A stretch of DNA of 64,000 nucleotides from Pseudomonas helleri (lineage in GTDB: Bacteria > Pseudomonadota > Gammaproteobacteria > Pseudomonadales > Pseudomonadaceae): contig NZ_JYLD01000004.1 in NCBI RefSeq assembly GCF_001043025.1, positions 186,001-250,000 of the forward strand, in the 5' to 3' direction. Both the position numbers and the translations under genes were made by a program. This document shows positions 54,240 to 62,956 of this stretch, piece by piece. Numbering within the stretch: position 1 is the first letter of the stretch; every line of letters starts with the position of its first letter. The notes beneath the pieces are model-generated. The model was not told where the DNA came from. It was given only the letters and a program-made list of their open reading frames with translations, and did no database searches.

Positions 54240-54526
54240 TGTGCAGCCTACCTATAATATTGCGCACACACCGTAAGGCATAAAATCTTAAATAAATGCC
54301 AGCACCAGCACAACTAGCAGATCTGATAGGTATTCGTTATCCATACGTTATCAACAGCGAACCTTCAGGTACGCTTCAGTCCGTATGTTTATCGAATCGA
54401 ACGGTATGAAAGCACCCTTTGTTTGCGACAGCCTTGATTACCAAGTTCTCAGGTAGAATTTGAGCTATTTATCGGCATTATCGTTGCTGCCATAAAAGAC
54501 GGCAGTGTGCTCCAATCAAACCAGCA

Positions 54527-55525
54527 TTATCTCTGGCTACGCAGAGCAACGCCGGTCTTAAAAGCCTTTGCATCATGAGGTCCCGCAGACAGAAAGCCGA
54601 AAAAGTTGAAGCTCGCGCCCACGAGTCTTTCTGGTCCAGACGTATTAATTAACCAATATGCAGCCGCGCTTGCATGTGCGCCTGCGTTGGAGGTATGTCC
54701 CCTCTCCACGTTCGTCAAGAGGGCGCCGTAGTGGTTACCTGCAACCTGATCCAAGGGGACGCCATTAGTGTTCAAATTATGATTGACCGTAACCAACGCA
54801 CGAGAAAAAGGCTGGCTCAGCGAGCCTTGTGAGGCCACGTGATTAATATGCTGTCTTCCAGGTGAGTCGAACGTTCGCGTCCCAGGGACGGATACCAATG
54901 CTCTATAAGTCAAGTCAAACACCTCTTGTGCTTGCTCAAGCACTCCAGGTGCAGTAGATCCGGTAACTGCAACTGCCGGAGGCACCCTGCGTAGCATTTT
55001 TAACCACTGGGTAAAAAATCTACCCGTTGGGTCCTGTTTGTTAACAGGATCGCCCGAACAATATGCGTAGGCATTAATACCGCCTTTTGAAAAGGGGCTC
55101 AGCGAGTCAGGGCTGTTAAATCGCATCAGTACCGGGTTATACGCTCGATGACCATTGCCCAATAAATAGTGACCGGTAATAGCTTCAGGCAATTCGCCGT
55201 TAAACCCCACCAACGCACTCGCACTGTCGAGAGACCGGGAATAACCATAAGGGCTATAGACAACGTTATTAACCGGATGCAGTGGCTTGACAAGGCTTAT
55301 GGCAGAACCGGGCAAGTCGGTTGCAAATAAGGTGGCCCCTGTAGAGTCACGTTGTGCAAGCGCTTGATGATTATTGCGCAACAGCGAAGTGGCCACGTTG
55401 CCCTGAATGGCCGTTACCCACTGATCTCTCTGATAGAAGCGCAACCCGACAGGCTCATCCGAACGCGTAAACGCTATATAGCGATCAAGGGGATCATAGT
55501 TAAAGCTGATGATTGAAACCGTCAT
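54527..55525 (-). CDS. Short RHS-core protein with variable C-terminal domain (TccC/RHS-like)
   Basis: A 332-residue protein carrying only the last part of an RHS shell: NYDPLDRYIAFTRSDEPVGL, VVYSPYGYSRSLDSASALVG, FNGELPEAITGHYLLGNGHR, AYNPVLMRFNSPDSLSPFSK, GGINAYAYCSGDPVNKQDPT then GRF. This is the RHS-associated core, after which full-size proteins self-cleave and release a toxin. The ~160 residues after the core (RRVPPAVAVTGSTAPGVLEQ, SPGRQHINHVASQGSLSQPF, SNAGAHASAAAYWLINTSGP) match no domain I recognise. There are no long YD repeats and no signal peptide. GGAG lies about 10 bp upstream of ATG 55525. No immunity-sized gene directly follows; the next gene downstream is the PI-PLC-like one. 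Confidence 0.7.
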   Translation of the reverse strand: MTVSIISFNYDPLDRYIAFTRSDEPVGLRFYQRDQWVTAIQGNVATSLLRNNHQALAQRDSTGATLFATDLPGSAISLVKPLHPVNNVVYSPYGYSRSLDSASALVGFNGELPEAITGHYLLGNGHRAYNPVLMRFNSPDSLSPFSKGGINAYAYCSGDPVNKQDPTGRFFTQWLKMLRRVPPAVAVTGSTAPGVLEQAQEVFDLTYRALVSVPGTRTFDSPGRQHINHVASQGSLSQPFSRALVTVNHNLNTNGVPLDQVAGNHYGALLTNVERGHTSNAGAHASAAAYWLINTSGPERLVGASFNFFGFLSAGPHDAKAFKTGVALRSQR

Positions 55526-55643
55526 GGTTTGACACTCCAGTAAATGAAACTGAAGTGTCTACCATGTGCCGATTTGGAGCACCTGACAATAGGGCCAGGT
55601 TGTATGCCCAAATATGTAAATCAATATCAGTGCGATGCGCAGA

Positions 55644-56876
55644 TTAGCGCAGCAATGGGCTGTCCAACACACTGGAGCTCCCGTCCAGCACACTTTCGCT
55701 GAGCTGGATGAAAGACGCCGTGTTCACCTTGTCCATGCGCATCAGCGCCCGGCTCACGTCATCCAGCGAACGCTTGTTGTGTGTTTGCAAGCGTATTTCG
55801 CGGTCCAGTGCCTGCAACACCGTTACCGCACGGGCCTGCATCGCCTGGTTAACGGTCGCTGCGCGCAAATGAGTGACGCCTTTACCGGCCGCATTGAGCC
55901 GATGCTGCAGGGTCTGATAACGCTCGTCGCTCATGCCGCCCGCACGGCGCAGCAGTTCAATGGCGTAGTACTCACTGAGACCGTCAACGATCCACTCATG
56001 GCCTGGCTCGGCATTAATGCCGGCAAACACTTGCACCACTTCTCGCAGTAACGGGCTGCTGCCGCTTTCGCTGACCAGCGGCAGGACGCTTGAGAGATAA
56101 ATTGAGTTGTGGTCAGCCGTACTGCCTTTCCACATCGGGCTGGCCGCCCCCACGATCAACAGTTTAGGTGGGTTACGCGGGAACACGGCTTGCACTTGCG
56201 GCCACACAAACGTCAGCAAGGTGATGACATCCATGCGGTGCATGCCCTGCCCTTTTGGCGCCGACACGGTCACTTCGGTTTCACCCAAGGTGGTACGCCG
56301 GGTGCCTAGCGTGCCAGCGAGCATCCAGCCCGTAGGCCGGTCAAACACCCGGGAAGCATCATCGATACGAAAGCGGTTCTTACCGATACGCGGCCACGCG
56401 GTTTCAACACTTTTCCAGCCCTTGGGCAGTTCGAACTCAAGCCGCGAGACCAACTCGGTGCCGTCTTGTTGATCGAGGCTTGCAGGCGGGACCAACTGTT
56501 CACCGCGAAACAAGGCCCACGTCGGGGTCATGAGGGTGTCGTAGCTGCCATTTTTAAGCGGGTGATTCAACTGCACTCGGTAAGTGAGGCTGGCCTTGCC
56601 CGGCCCCGGATGCCACAGGACACGGCTGTGCTCGGGGTCCGGGGTCAATTGCCACTGCCCGTCCGCCTTGAAATCGCTGTAACTGTCGGGCACCCCCAGG
56701 TCGAAGTCCAGGCTACGCACCGCAGAGCCTTCAGCCAGGGTCACGCGCACCTGCGCCTGATTACTCTGCGGCATCAGTTGCACGTGGTAATCCAGGTCGA
56801 CTTTTTTGCCCGCCCACAGCGGGCCGCTGGCGATAATCAGCAATACGCCCAAAGGCCATTTAAAACACAGCGGCAT
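55644..56876 (-). CDS. M61/M1-like exported protein lacking zinc ligands
   Basis: A 410-residue exported protein: signal PLCFKWPLGVLLIIASGPLW, beta-rich N-terminal half, then a helical half. The region that aligns with a gluzincin active site reads LLREVVQVFAGI and HEWIVDGLSEYYAIEL, where active enzymes have HExxH and W-x-x-E-G-x-x-E-Y. Both His are replaced (Arg and Gln) and the Glu ligand is Asp, so it is probably a non-peptidase. GGAG is just upstream of ATG 56876. It is directly downstream of the YcgN gene by 27 bp. Confidence 0.75.
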   Translation of the reverse strand: MPLCFKWPLGVLLIIASGPLWAGKKVDLDYHVQLMPQSNQAQVRVTLAEGSAVRSLDFDLGVPDSYSDFKADGQWQLTPDPEHSRVLWHPGPGKASLTYRVQLNHPLKNGSYDTLMTPTWALFRGEQLVPPASLDQQDGTELVSRLEFELPKGWKSVETAWPRIGKNRFRIDDASRVFDRPTGWMLAGTLGTRRTTLGETEVTVSAPKGQGMHRMDVITLLTFVWPQVQAVFPRNPPKLLIVGAASPMWKGSTADHNSIYLSSVLPLVSESGSSPLLREVVQVFAGINAEPGHEWIVDGLSEYYAIELLRRAGGMSDERYQTLQHRLNAAGKGVTHLRAATVNQAMQARAVTVLQALDREIRLQTHNKRSLDDVSRALMRMDKVNTASFIQLSESVLDGSSSVLDSPLLR

Positions 56877-56903
56877 ACACACTCCTTTGCACCGCTCCGG
56901 CAC

Positions 56904-57353
56904 TTAACCGGCGCGGAAAATCAGGTGATCTTCCCAGTCGTCTTCCGGCACGCTGCCCTCGGCCAGCATGCGCCCGGATTGCGAAATGCGCTCATGATGC
57001 ACGGCCTCAGGGTCCCCGCAGACCAGGTGGTGCCAGAGCGGCAAGTCCTTGCGCTCGCTGACCAGCCGGTAACCGCAGGTGGGCGGCAACCACTTGAACT
57101 CTTCAGCCTTGCCGGGTGACAACTGGATGCAATCGGGCACGCTGTCACGACGGTTGGCATAGTCGCTGCACTGACAGGTTTTCATGTCGAGCAATTTGCA
57201 GGCGATGCGGGTGTAGTAGACGCTGTTGTCCTCTTCATCCTCGAGTTTTTGCAGGCAGCACAGGCCACAGCCGTCGCACAACGACTCCCACTCCTCTTGA
57301 TCGAGTTGATCGAGGGTTTTGCGGATCCAGAAGGGTTTTACGATTGCGGCCAT
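56904..57353 (-). CDS. YcgN-family cysteine-cluster protein
   Basis: A 149-residue protein of the UPF0260/YcgN type. Eight Cys, including the cluster [12 protein letters not shown] near residue 30 and [14 protein letters not shown], suggest a bound metal or iron-sulfur centre. [20 protein letters not shown] and [13 protein letters not shown] are family segments. Function unknown. It is upstream of the M61-like gene on the minus strand. Confidence 0.88.
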   Translation of the reverse strand: MAAIVKPFWIRKTLDQLDQEEWESLCDGCGLCCLQKLEDEEDNSVYYTRIACKLLDMKTCQCSDYANRRDSVPDCIQLSPGKAEEFKWLPPTCGYRLVSERKDLPLWHHLVCGDPEAVHHERISQSGRMLAEGSVPEDDWEDHLIFRAG

Positions 57354-57509
57354 GGCTCAAACATCAACATCAGGGAGTGGAAAAGGCCGCCAGTCTAGTG
57401 CCCAAGCTGTCGTGGGCCAAGCGCTTGTGACTGACGGCGTAACAGGACTTGTCAGCTTGCAGACATGACAGTAGTTTTGCGGCTGGTTAAATCCACTCAG
57501 GAAACTCGA

Positions 57510-58103
57510 ATGCCAACCTCCAACCGCGTTGCCGAACACCCGATTCACGAGCAATTCACCCAGCGCTGGTCACCGCGCGCCTTTACCGACGCAACCCTGG
57601 ACAAGCCAACCCTGCTGAGCTTTTTCGAAGCGGCCCGCTGGGCCCCGTCGGCATACAACGCACAGCCTTGGCGCTTTTTGTTCGCCCTGCGCGGCACCCC
57701 TGAGTTTGAGCGTTACTTGAGCCTGCTGGTTGAGTTCAACCAGGGTTGGGCCAAGCACGCCGCGGCATTGGTGGTAATCGTGTCGAAAACCACCTTCGCC
57801 GCACCGGGCAGCACAGAAGAAAAACCTGCACCCACCCACGCCTTTGATACAGGCGCCGCCTGGGGCCAACTGGCCTTACAAGCGCACTTGAGCGGCTGGC
57901 ACACCCATGGCATGAGCGGTCTGGATTTTGAACGGGCTCGCACCGAGCTGAAGATCCCTGAGGGTTACGCGGTTCAAGCCATGGTTGCCATTGGCAAACT
58001 GGGCGACAAAGCGAGCCTGGTGGACTACCTGCAAGCCAAGGAAGTCCCAAGCCAGCGCGAGCCGTTGAGCAAGCTGGTGGCTGAAGGTGATTTCAGCCTG
58101 TAA
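57510..58103 (+). CDS. Nitroreductase-family flavoprotein
   Basis: A 197-residue FMN-dependent NAD(P)H oxidoreductase. N-terminal QRWSPRAFTDATLDKPTLLS with AARWAPSAYNAQPWRFLFAL is the FMN-binding signature; the C-terminal GKLGDKASLVDYLQAKEVPS closes the fold. ATG 57510 is preceded by AGGAA; 57465 is less likely. It may reduce nitro or quinone compounds. Convergent with the dehydrogenase, separated by REP copy K. Confidence 0.87.
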   Translation: MPTSNRVAEHPIHEQFTQRWSPRAFTDATLDKPTLLSFFEAARWAPSAYNAQPWRFLFALRGTPEFERYLSLLVEFNQGWAKHAAALVVIVSKTTFAAPGSTEEKPAPTHAFDTGAAWGQLALQAHLSGWHTHGMSGLDFERARTELKIPEGYAVQAMVAIGKLGDKASLVDYLQAKEVPSQREPLSKLVAEGDFSL

Positions 58104-58125
58104 GGGGTTTGAGGACACTGCAGCC

Positions 58126-58191
58126 TGTAGGAGCGAGCTTGCCTCGCGATCTTTAAAGATCAAAAGATCGCGAGGCAAGCTCGCTCCTACA
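58126..58191. repeat. REP-type palindrome, copy K (intact, reverse orientation)
   Basis: 66-bp copy. The centre reads TTTAAAGATCAAAA, the reverse complement of the copy A centre, so it is inserted in the opposite orientation. It lies between two convergent genes. Confidence 0.88.
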
Positions 58192-58206
58192 GTATGAATG
58201 GAGCCT

Positions 58207-59139
58207 TTAATACCCGCGTTCGAAGTCCACTTCTCCACGCAGCGGCTCGCCCGCCTGGTATGCGCGCAGGTTGTCGATGAACAGTTGCACCATCATCGGC
58301 GGTGAGGTGGGTGCCGAACTGTGGCCGGTCAGCAGTAGACCCCAGGCTGTCCAGAACGGGTGTTTGGCCGGCAATGGTTCTTGGCGGCAGACGTCAATGA
58401 TGGCGCCGGCCAAGTGCCCCAGACGCAGCGCTTCAACCAAGTCAGCATCCACCACCGCCACACCCCGCCCGGCATTGATGAAAACGGCGTTGGGGTTGAA
58501 CAGGGCAAACAGTTCGGCATCGTACAGGTCGTGGGTTTCAGGGGTGTTGGGCAACAGGTTGATCACGTAATCCATCTGGCTGACCAAACGCGGCAGATCA
58601 CCCAAGGTCGCAACCTCGATGAACGGCGCCTGTTCCCGCGCGCTGCTGGCAATGGCGTACAACTCAACCCCGAACGGTTGCAGGAACTGCGCCACGGTCT
58701 GGCCGATGTCACCTGCACCGACGATCAAGACCTTGCGCCCGACCAGGCTCTGGCCCGTGCGATTGTCCCATTTGCGCTCGACCTGGCTGACCAGCCGCGC
58801 CATCACTTCACGTTCGTGACCGAGCATGTAGGTCAGTACGTATTCGGCCATGACCTGACCAAAAATACCGACCGCACGGCTCAGCCGGTAATCGCGCCCC
58901 AACCCTTCAGCCAGTAACGGGGTGATCCCGGCCCAGGTCGATTGCAGCCATTGCGGCGTGTGCCCTTGGCGCAACAGGGTAGCCATCAGGTCCGGCTGGC
59001 CCAGCCACACCGGGCAGTCGGCAGCCAACTGCGCCAGTTGCGCCGAGTCGCCACTGGTGTGCACTTGCAGTTCAGGGGCCGCTTGTTGCAAGAGTTGGGC
59101 GTACAGCGAGTAATCTTGCTCGGCAATCAGGACACGCAT
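58207..59139 (-). CDS. D-2-hydroxyacid dehydrogenase (GhrA-like)
   Basis: A 310-residue NAD(P)-dependent dehydrogenase reducing 2-oxoacids such as glyoxylate or hydroxypyruvate. Nucleotide motif VLIVGAGDIGQTVAQFL near residue 140; catalytic Arg in INAGRGVAVVD near 222, Glu in CRQEPLPAKH and His in LTGHSSAPTSPP near 285. Substrate is unresolved. The gene is downstream of ycgL, with about 100 bp between the genes. Confidence 0.88.
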   Translation of the reverse strand: MRVLIAEQDYSLYAQLLQQAAPELQVHTSGDSAQLAQLAADCPVWLGQPDLMATLLRQGHTPQWLQSTWAGITPLLAEGLGRDYRLSRAVGIFGQVMAEYVLTYMLGHEREVMARLVSQVERKWDNRTGQSLVGRKVLIVGAGDIGQTVAQFLQPFGVELYAIASSAREQAPFIEVATLGDLPRLVSQMDYVINLLPNTPETHDLYDAELFALFNPNAVFINAGRGVAVVDADLVEALRLGHLAGAIIDVCRQEPLPAKHPFWTAWGLLLTGHSSAPTSPPMMVQLFIDNLRAYQAGEPLRGEVDFERGY

Positions 59140-59240
59140 GCTTCTAACCTTATTAAAACATTGCCAGCCGCCGCGCCCGGGTTTGCTCCATTGCGTTCAG
59201 CCACCGGCAATCAAAGTGAGTCTGTTCTGCACCAGAGCCT

Positions 59241-59534
59241 TTACACAGGGTCGTTACGACGCAACAGCTCTTCAGGCAAGTGCTCGATGTATTCGTCTTC
59301 GGCCGGCGGCATTTGCAGGTGGTAGCCCTGTTCTTTGAGGTTTTCCAGGACTTTACCGATGTCTTCACGGGCCAGTGTGCGCTCCGGGGTCAGCACCAGA
59401 TCGAAGGCGTGCTGCGGTTTGCCAAAACCACTCAACAGGGTTTCTGGCACACGCTCCAGTGCTTCGGCTTTTAACACGTACAGGTACATGCCGTTGCGTT
59501 TTGGGCTGCGGTAGATCGAGCAAATATGTTTCAA
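59241..59534 (-). CDS. YcgL-domain protein
   Basis: A 97-residue small soluble protein of the YcgL family: [40 protein letters not shown] and [20 protein letters not shown]. The start is TTG at 59534, overlapping the rnd stop by 4 bp (TTGA) with GGAG 7 bp upstream; no ATG gives the family N-terminus. So translation is coupled to rnd. Function unknown. Confidence 0.88.
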   Translation of the reverse strand: MKHICSIYRSPKRNGMYLYVLKAEALERVPETLLSGFGKPQHAFDLVLTPERTLAREDIGKVLENLKEQGYHLQMPPAEDEYIEHLPEELLRRNDPV

Positions 59535-60664
59535 GACGGTTCTCCAGCGTCGGCCAGGCAATCAAGCAGCGCCTGGCCCATCAACTCACGACGCCAACCG
59601 CGCAGTGAATCGGGCAATTGATAAGGCCCCTCGGGGTAGCCGCTTTTGAGCAGGGCTTCGAGGGTTTTCTTGCGCAGCATCAGCTCAGGCGCAATGTTCA
59701 GACGCTCAGCCTCGGCCTGACCGATGGCACGCAGGCGCTTGACCAGCGCAGCAGCCTCGACCGGCAACGGCTCAGGCACGGCCGGGGGCCATTGGTCCGG
59801 GCCCAGGCTGCTTGCCCGCTTGATCAGATCCAGCAGGAACTCGCCATCCTGACGCACCGTGCGCGGGTGCATGTCTTCAATGCGCGCCAGGGTCACTAGG
59901 TTATCTGGCTGGGTTTTGGCCAATGGCCACAGCGCATGCTCACGCACCACACGGTTGCGTGGCAGGTCCCGGGCGCGGGCTTGCAGCTCACGCCAGGCGC
60001 ACACTTCGCGCAACACCGCGAGTTGCTGACGCGAGAGTTTCCAGGCCAGCTTGGCCTCTCGGTACACCTCGTAAGGGTCGACCTCACGGCGCAGGTTGGC
60101 CACCAGTTCGGCGCCGTCCTCCAGCACCCAGTTGTACTTGTCATCCGACAGGCGCGGACGCAACTGCACATACACCTCAGCCAGATGCTGGGCATCTTCA
60201 GCGGCGTAGCTGATCTGCGTTTCCGACAACGGGCGTTGCAACCAGTCAGAACGGGTTTCGCCTTTAGGCAGGTCGAGGTCGAGCACCTCTTTGACCAGCC
60301 TCGAATAACCCATCGAGAAGCCCAGGTTCAGATAGGCCGCTGCCAGTTGGGTGTCGAACAACGGCGCAGGCAAGCTGCCCGTCAGGCGCAACAGCACTTC
60401 CAGGTCTTCACTGCACGCATGCAGCACTTTAACCACCGCCGGGTTTTCCAGCAGTGCAGCCAGCGGCTGCCAGTTGTCGATGGTCAAGGGGTCAATCAGA
60501 AAAGCCCGTTCGCCGTCGCCAATTTGAATCAGCCCGGCAATCGGGTAAAAGGTGTCGACCCGCATAAATTCGGTGTCGAGGGCTATGAATGGCAAGTGTT
60601 GCCATTCGGCACAATGTTGGCCGAGGCTATCGTTGTCGCGAATCCAGTGAATATCGATGGCCAC
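59531..60664 (-). CDS. rnd: Ribonuclease D
   Basis: 3'-5' exoribonuclease that trims tRNA precursors. The 377-residue protein has the DEDDy active site: DTEF (Asp30, Glu32), [11 protein letters not shown] with Asp, and [13 protein letters not shown] with the Tyr-Asp pair; a C-terminal HRDC region follows (from about 205). Start is GTG at 60664, with GGGAG 7 bp upstream and the standard N-terminus; the ATG at 60733 would add an odd 23 residues. ycgL is coupled downstream. Confidence 0.94.
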   Translation of the reverse strand: MAIDIHWIRDNDSLGQHCAEWQHLPFIALDTEFMRVDTFYPIAGLIQIGDGERAFLIDPLTIDNWQPLAALLENPAVVKVLHACSEDLEVLLRLTGSLPAPLFDTQLAAAYLNLGFSMGYSRLVKEVLDLDLPKGETRSDWLQRPLSETQISYAAEDAQHLAEVYVQLRPRLSDDKYNWVLEDGAELVANLRREVDPYEVYREAKLAWKLSRQQLAVLREVCAWRELQARARDLPRNRVVREHALWPLAKTQPDNLVTLARIEDMHPRTVRQDGEFLLDLIKRASSLGPDQWPPAVPEPLPVEAAALVKRLRAIGQAEAERLNIAPELMLRKKTLEALLKSGYPEGPYQLPDSLRGWRRELMGQALLDCLADAGEPS

Positions 60665-60961
60665 ACGGCTCTCCCTTGAAGAATGGCGCGCAGTATATAT
60701 CGCTACCAGGGTATTCCGAGCATCGACTCGCAATCTTGGCGACGAAAAAACCTACGCATTAAAAGGCTATGACCTTCAATACTTCGTTATTTTTTGTCAG
60801 TAACTTTATCTCCGCCCATGACTTGACGCGTTTCAGCCTCTAAAATATCGCGCTTGATTTACCCCGATGGCGTCGTTACGAAATATGACGTGACAAGGTA
60901 ATGAGTGAATCTGGCGTTGTGCCAGGCGCTATACCCACTAATAAAATCGAGACTGCCCTGT
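60665..60961. promoter_or_regulatory. Divergent spacer between rnd and ampC
   Basis: These 297 bp carry the divergent promoters and no gene. No LysR-type ampR is present in this gap, unlike the ampR-ampC pair of P. aeruginosa. TTGACG near 60820-60830 followed by an AT-rich stretch is a possible ampC promoter element. The A-T content is higher than in the flanking genes. Confidence 0.4.
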
Positions 60962-62119
60962 ATGCGCATTACCCGAACACTCTCCACTGCAGCCTGCGCC
61001 CTTGCGCTGAGCACCCTTGCCAGCGTTGCCCATGCCGAGCCCTTTGCCCCCGACATTGAAGACAGCGTGCAAAAAGCCGCGAAAGCGCTGATGCAGCAGT
61101 ACGAAGTGCCTGGCCTGGTCATTGCCATCAGCGACAAGGGCAAACAGCAGTTCTACAGCTTCGGCCTGGCCTCCAAAGAAACCGATGCCAGAACAACCCC
61201 CGACACGCTGTTTGAAGTCGGTTCGATCAGCAAACTGTTTACCGCCACCCTGGCGTCCTACGCGCAAGTCGAAGGCAAGCTGTCTTTCACCGAGCCGGTC
61301 AGCCATTACCTGCCGCAGTTGCAAGGCAGTGCGTTCGGCAAAGTGCCGCTGTTGCATCTGGCAACGCACACGGCCGGGGGTTTTCCCTTGCAAGTGCCAG
61401 ACAACGTAAAAAACGATGAGCAACTGCAGGATTACCTCAAACACTGGCAGCCGACTTATCAAGCCGGTACCCACCGAACGTACGCCAACCCCAGCATTGG
61501 CATGCTCGGCGTGATCGCCGCCAAGAGCTTGCAGATGCCGTTCAAAGCGGCCATGCAAAACATGCTCTACCCCGCTTTGGGCCTGAGCAGCACCTATCTG
61601 AGCGTGCCGGAGGACAAAATGCCGCTGTATGCCCAAGGGTATGACAAGCAGAACCAGCCGCGCAGGCTCACCCCGGACGTGCTGGCCGACGAAGCCTATG
61701 GCGTGCGGACCAGCGCTCGCGACCTGATTCATTTCGCGCAACTGAACCTGAACACGGGCAAGCCCGCATCGGCGATCGAACGTGCAGTGCAGAACACCCA
61801 CACCGGCTACTTCCAGATCGGCCCCATGACCCAGGACCTGATTTGGGAGCAATACCCTTACCCGGCCACACAGGCAGACTTGCTGGAAGGCAACTCAAAC
61901 ACCATGGCCTATGAGACCAACAAGGCTGTGGCGTTGAACCCGCCGCTGGCGCCACAAAAAGCCGTATGGCTTAACAAAACCGGCTCCACCTCGGGGTTTG
62001 GCGGTTACATCGCGGTCCTGCCCGACAAACAACAGGCCGTGGTCATCCTGGCCAACAAAAACTACCCCAACAGTGCCCGCGTAGAACTGGCCTACGCGAT
62101 TTTCAAGGCATTGAACTAA
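60962..62119 (+). CDS. ampC: Class C (AmpC) beta-lactamase
   Basis: Periplasmic serine beta-lactamase of class C, 385 residues. Signal peptide RITRTLSTAACALALSTLAS ends near VAHA (residue 25). Active-site motifs: S-I-S-K with nucleophile Ser88 and Lys91, Y-A-N at 174-176 (TYANPS), and K-T-G at 339 (NKTGSTSGFG). ATG 60962 gives the standard signal; an upstream in-frame GTG at 60905 does not. Stop overlaps the methyltransferase stop by 4 bp (convergent). No adjacent ampR, so regulation is unclear. Non-AmpC serine hydrolase relatives (esterases) usually lack the full set. Confidence 0.93.
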   Translation: MRITRTLSTAACALALSTLASVAHAEPFAPDIEDSVQKAAKALMQQYEVPGLVIAISDKGKQQFYSFGLASKETDARTTPDTLFEVGSISKLFTATLASYAQVEGKLSFTEPVSHYLPQLQGSAFGKVPLLHLATHTAGGFPLQVPDNVKNDEQLQDYLKHWQPTYQAGTHRTYANPSIGMLGVIAAKSLQMPFKAAMQNMLYPALGLSSTYLSVPEDKMPLYAQGYDKQNQPRRLTPDVLADEAYGVRTSARDLIHFAQLNLNTGKPASAIERAVQNTHTGYFQIGPMTQDLIWEQYPYPATQADLLEGNSNTMAYETNKAVALNPPLAPQKAVWLNKTGSTSGFGGYIAVLPDKQQAVVILANKNYPNSARVELAYAIFKALN

Positions 62120-62760
62120 GCGCCTTTGCGCAACACATAAATGCTGCCCTGCGCAAAGCCGGGCAGCACATCGTAATGCTTGAGGATGCTGAAGCCCGCC
62201 AGGGCGAACTGCGTTTCAAGCTCATGCTTACCGATGACCACCCGCTGGCTGTCATGCTGGCGGGTTGTATGCCCAACCGACACCGACACAATCAACGTGT
62301 CGCGGCTAACCCGAGAGAGCTCACGCAAAATGGCCAGGCGGTGCTCGCTGTCACTGACGTGATGAAACAGCTCCATGCAAAAGATGCTGTCCACGGCGTT
62401 TTCAGACAAATCGATGGAAAACACCGAGCTTTTAAACAGCGTGATGCGTTTTAGCAGGCTGGCTGGATGATGGGTTTGCGCATGATCGAGCATGCTTTGC
62501 GAAGCGTCCGACGCCAGAATGACCCGGTTGCCGTGCTCGGCCAGCACCGGCCAGAAACGCCCGACGCCGCAAGCCACATCCAACACCAGCCCCGGCTCCC
62601 CCGCCACTTTAAGTGCACGGCGAACCAGTCGCTGCTCACGCCACCCGGCCAGACGCCGGACGAGCCCTGATGGCCGCACGGCCAGGCAGACCTGCGCATG
62701 TTCGCGGTCGTAACGCTCGGCGAACTCAAGCTCAATGGTGGAAGGTAGCTGCGATGACAT
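62116..62760 (-). CDS. Class I SAM-dependent methyltransferase
   Basis: A 214-residue methyltransferase. Motif I is LVLDVACGVGRFWPVLAEHG near residue 60; ILASDASQSMLDHAQTHHPA follows; VDSIFCMELFHHVSDSEHRL is the motif IV-like strand near residue 125. The substrate is unknown; it resembles small-molecule or lipid methylases. Convergent with ampC by a 4-bp overlap. Confidence 0.83.
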   Translation of the reverse strand: MSSQLPSTIELEFAERYDREHAQVCLAVRPSGLVRRLAGWREQRLVRRALKVAGEPGLVLDVACGVGRFWPVLAEHGNRVILASDASQSMLDHAQTHHPASLLKRITLFKSSVFSIDLSENAVDSIFCMELFHHVSDSEHRLAILRELSRVSRDTLIVSVSVGHTTRQHDSQRVVIGKHELETQFALAGFSILKHYDVLPGFAQGSIYVLRKGA

Positions 62761-62869
62761 GGGCCCGCGAACTCTTGTGTTTAGGGATATTCAACACAAA
62801 GGTTAAGGGGCAACCAGTGAAAAAAATGTTAGGAAAGTATGAAAAGCAGCGTGATTAAACACGCAATTC

Positions 62870-62937
62870 TGTAGGAGCGAGCTTGCCTCGCGATCTTTTA
62901 AACGATCAAAAGATCGCGAGGCAAGCTCGCTCCTACA
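62870..62937. repeat. REP-type palindrome, copy L (intact, reverse orientation)
   Basis: 68-bp copy with the centre TTTTAAACGATCAAAA, reverse-oriented like copy K, and the same loop subtype as copies D and F when flipped. It lies in the spacer before the glutamine-synthetase-family gene end. Confidence 0.88.
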
Positions 62938-62956
62938 AATTAATCAGCAACGCTGA

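Noticed and set aside
54335..54356. TTATCCATA and TTATCAACA near each other, possible DnaA boxes
   Set aside because: Each has one mismatch to the consensus, they are in AT-rich accessory DNA, and no replication context exists; the perfect pair at 16797 is the only convincing case.
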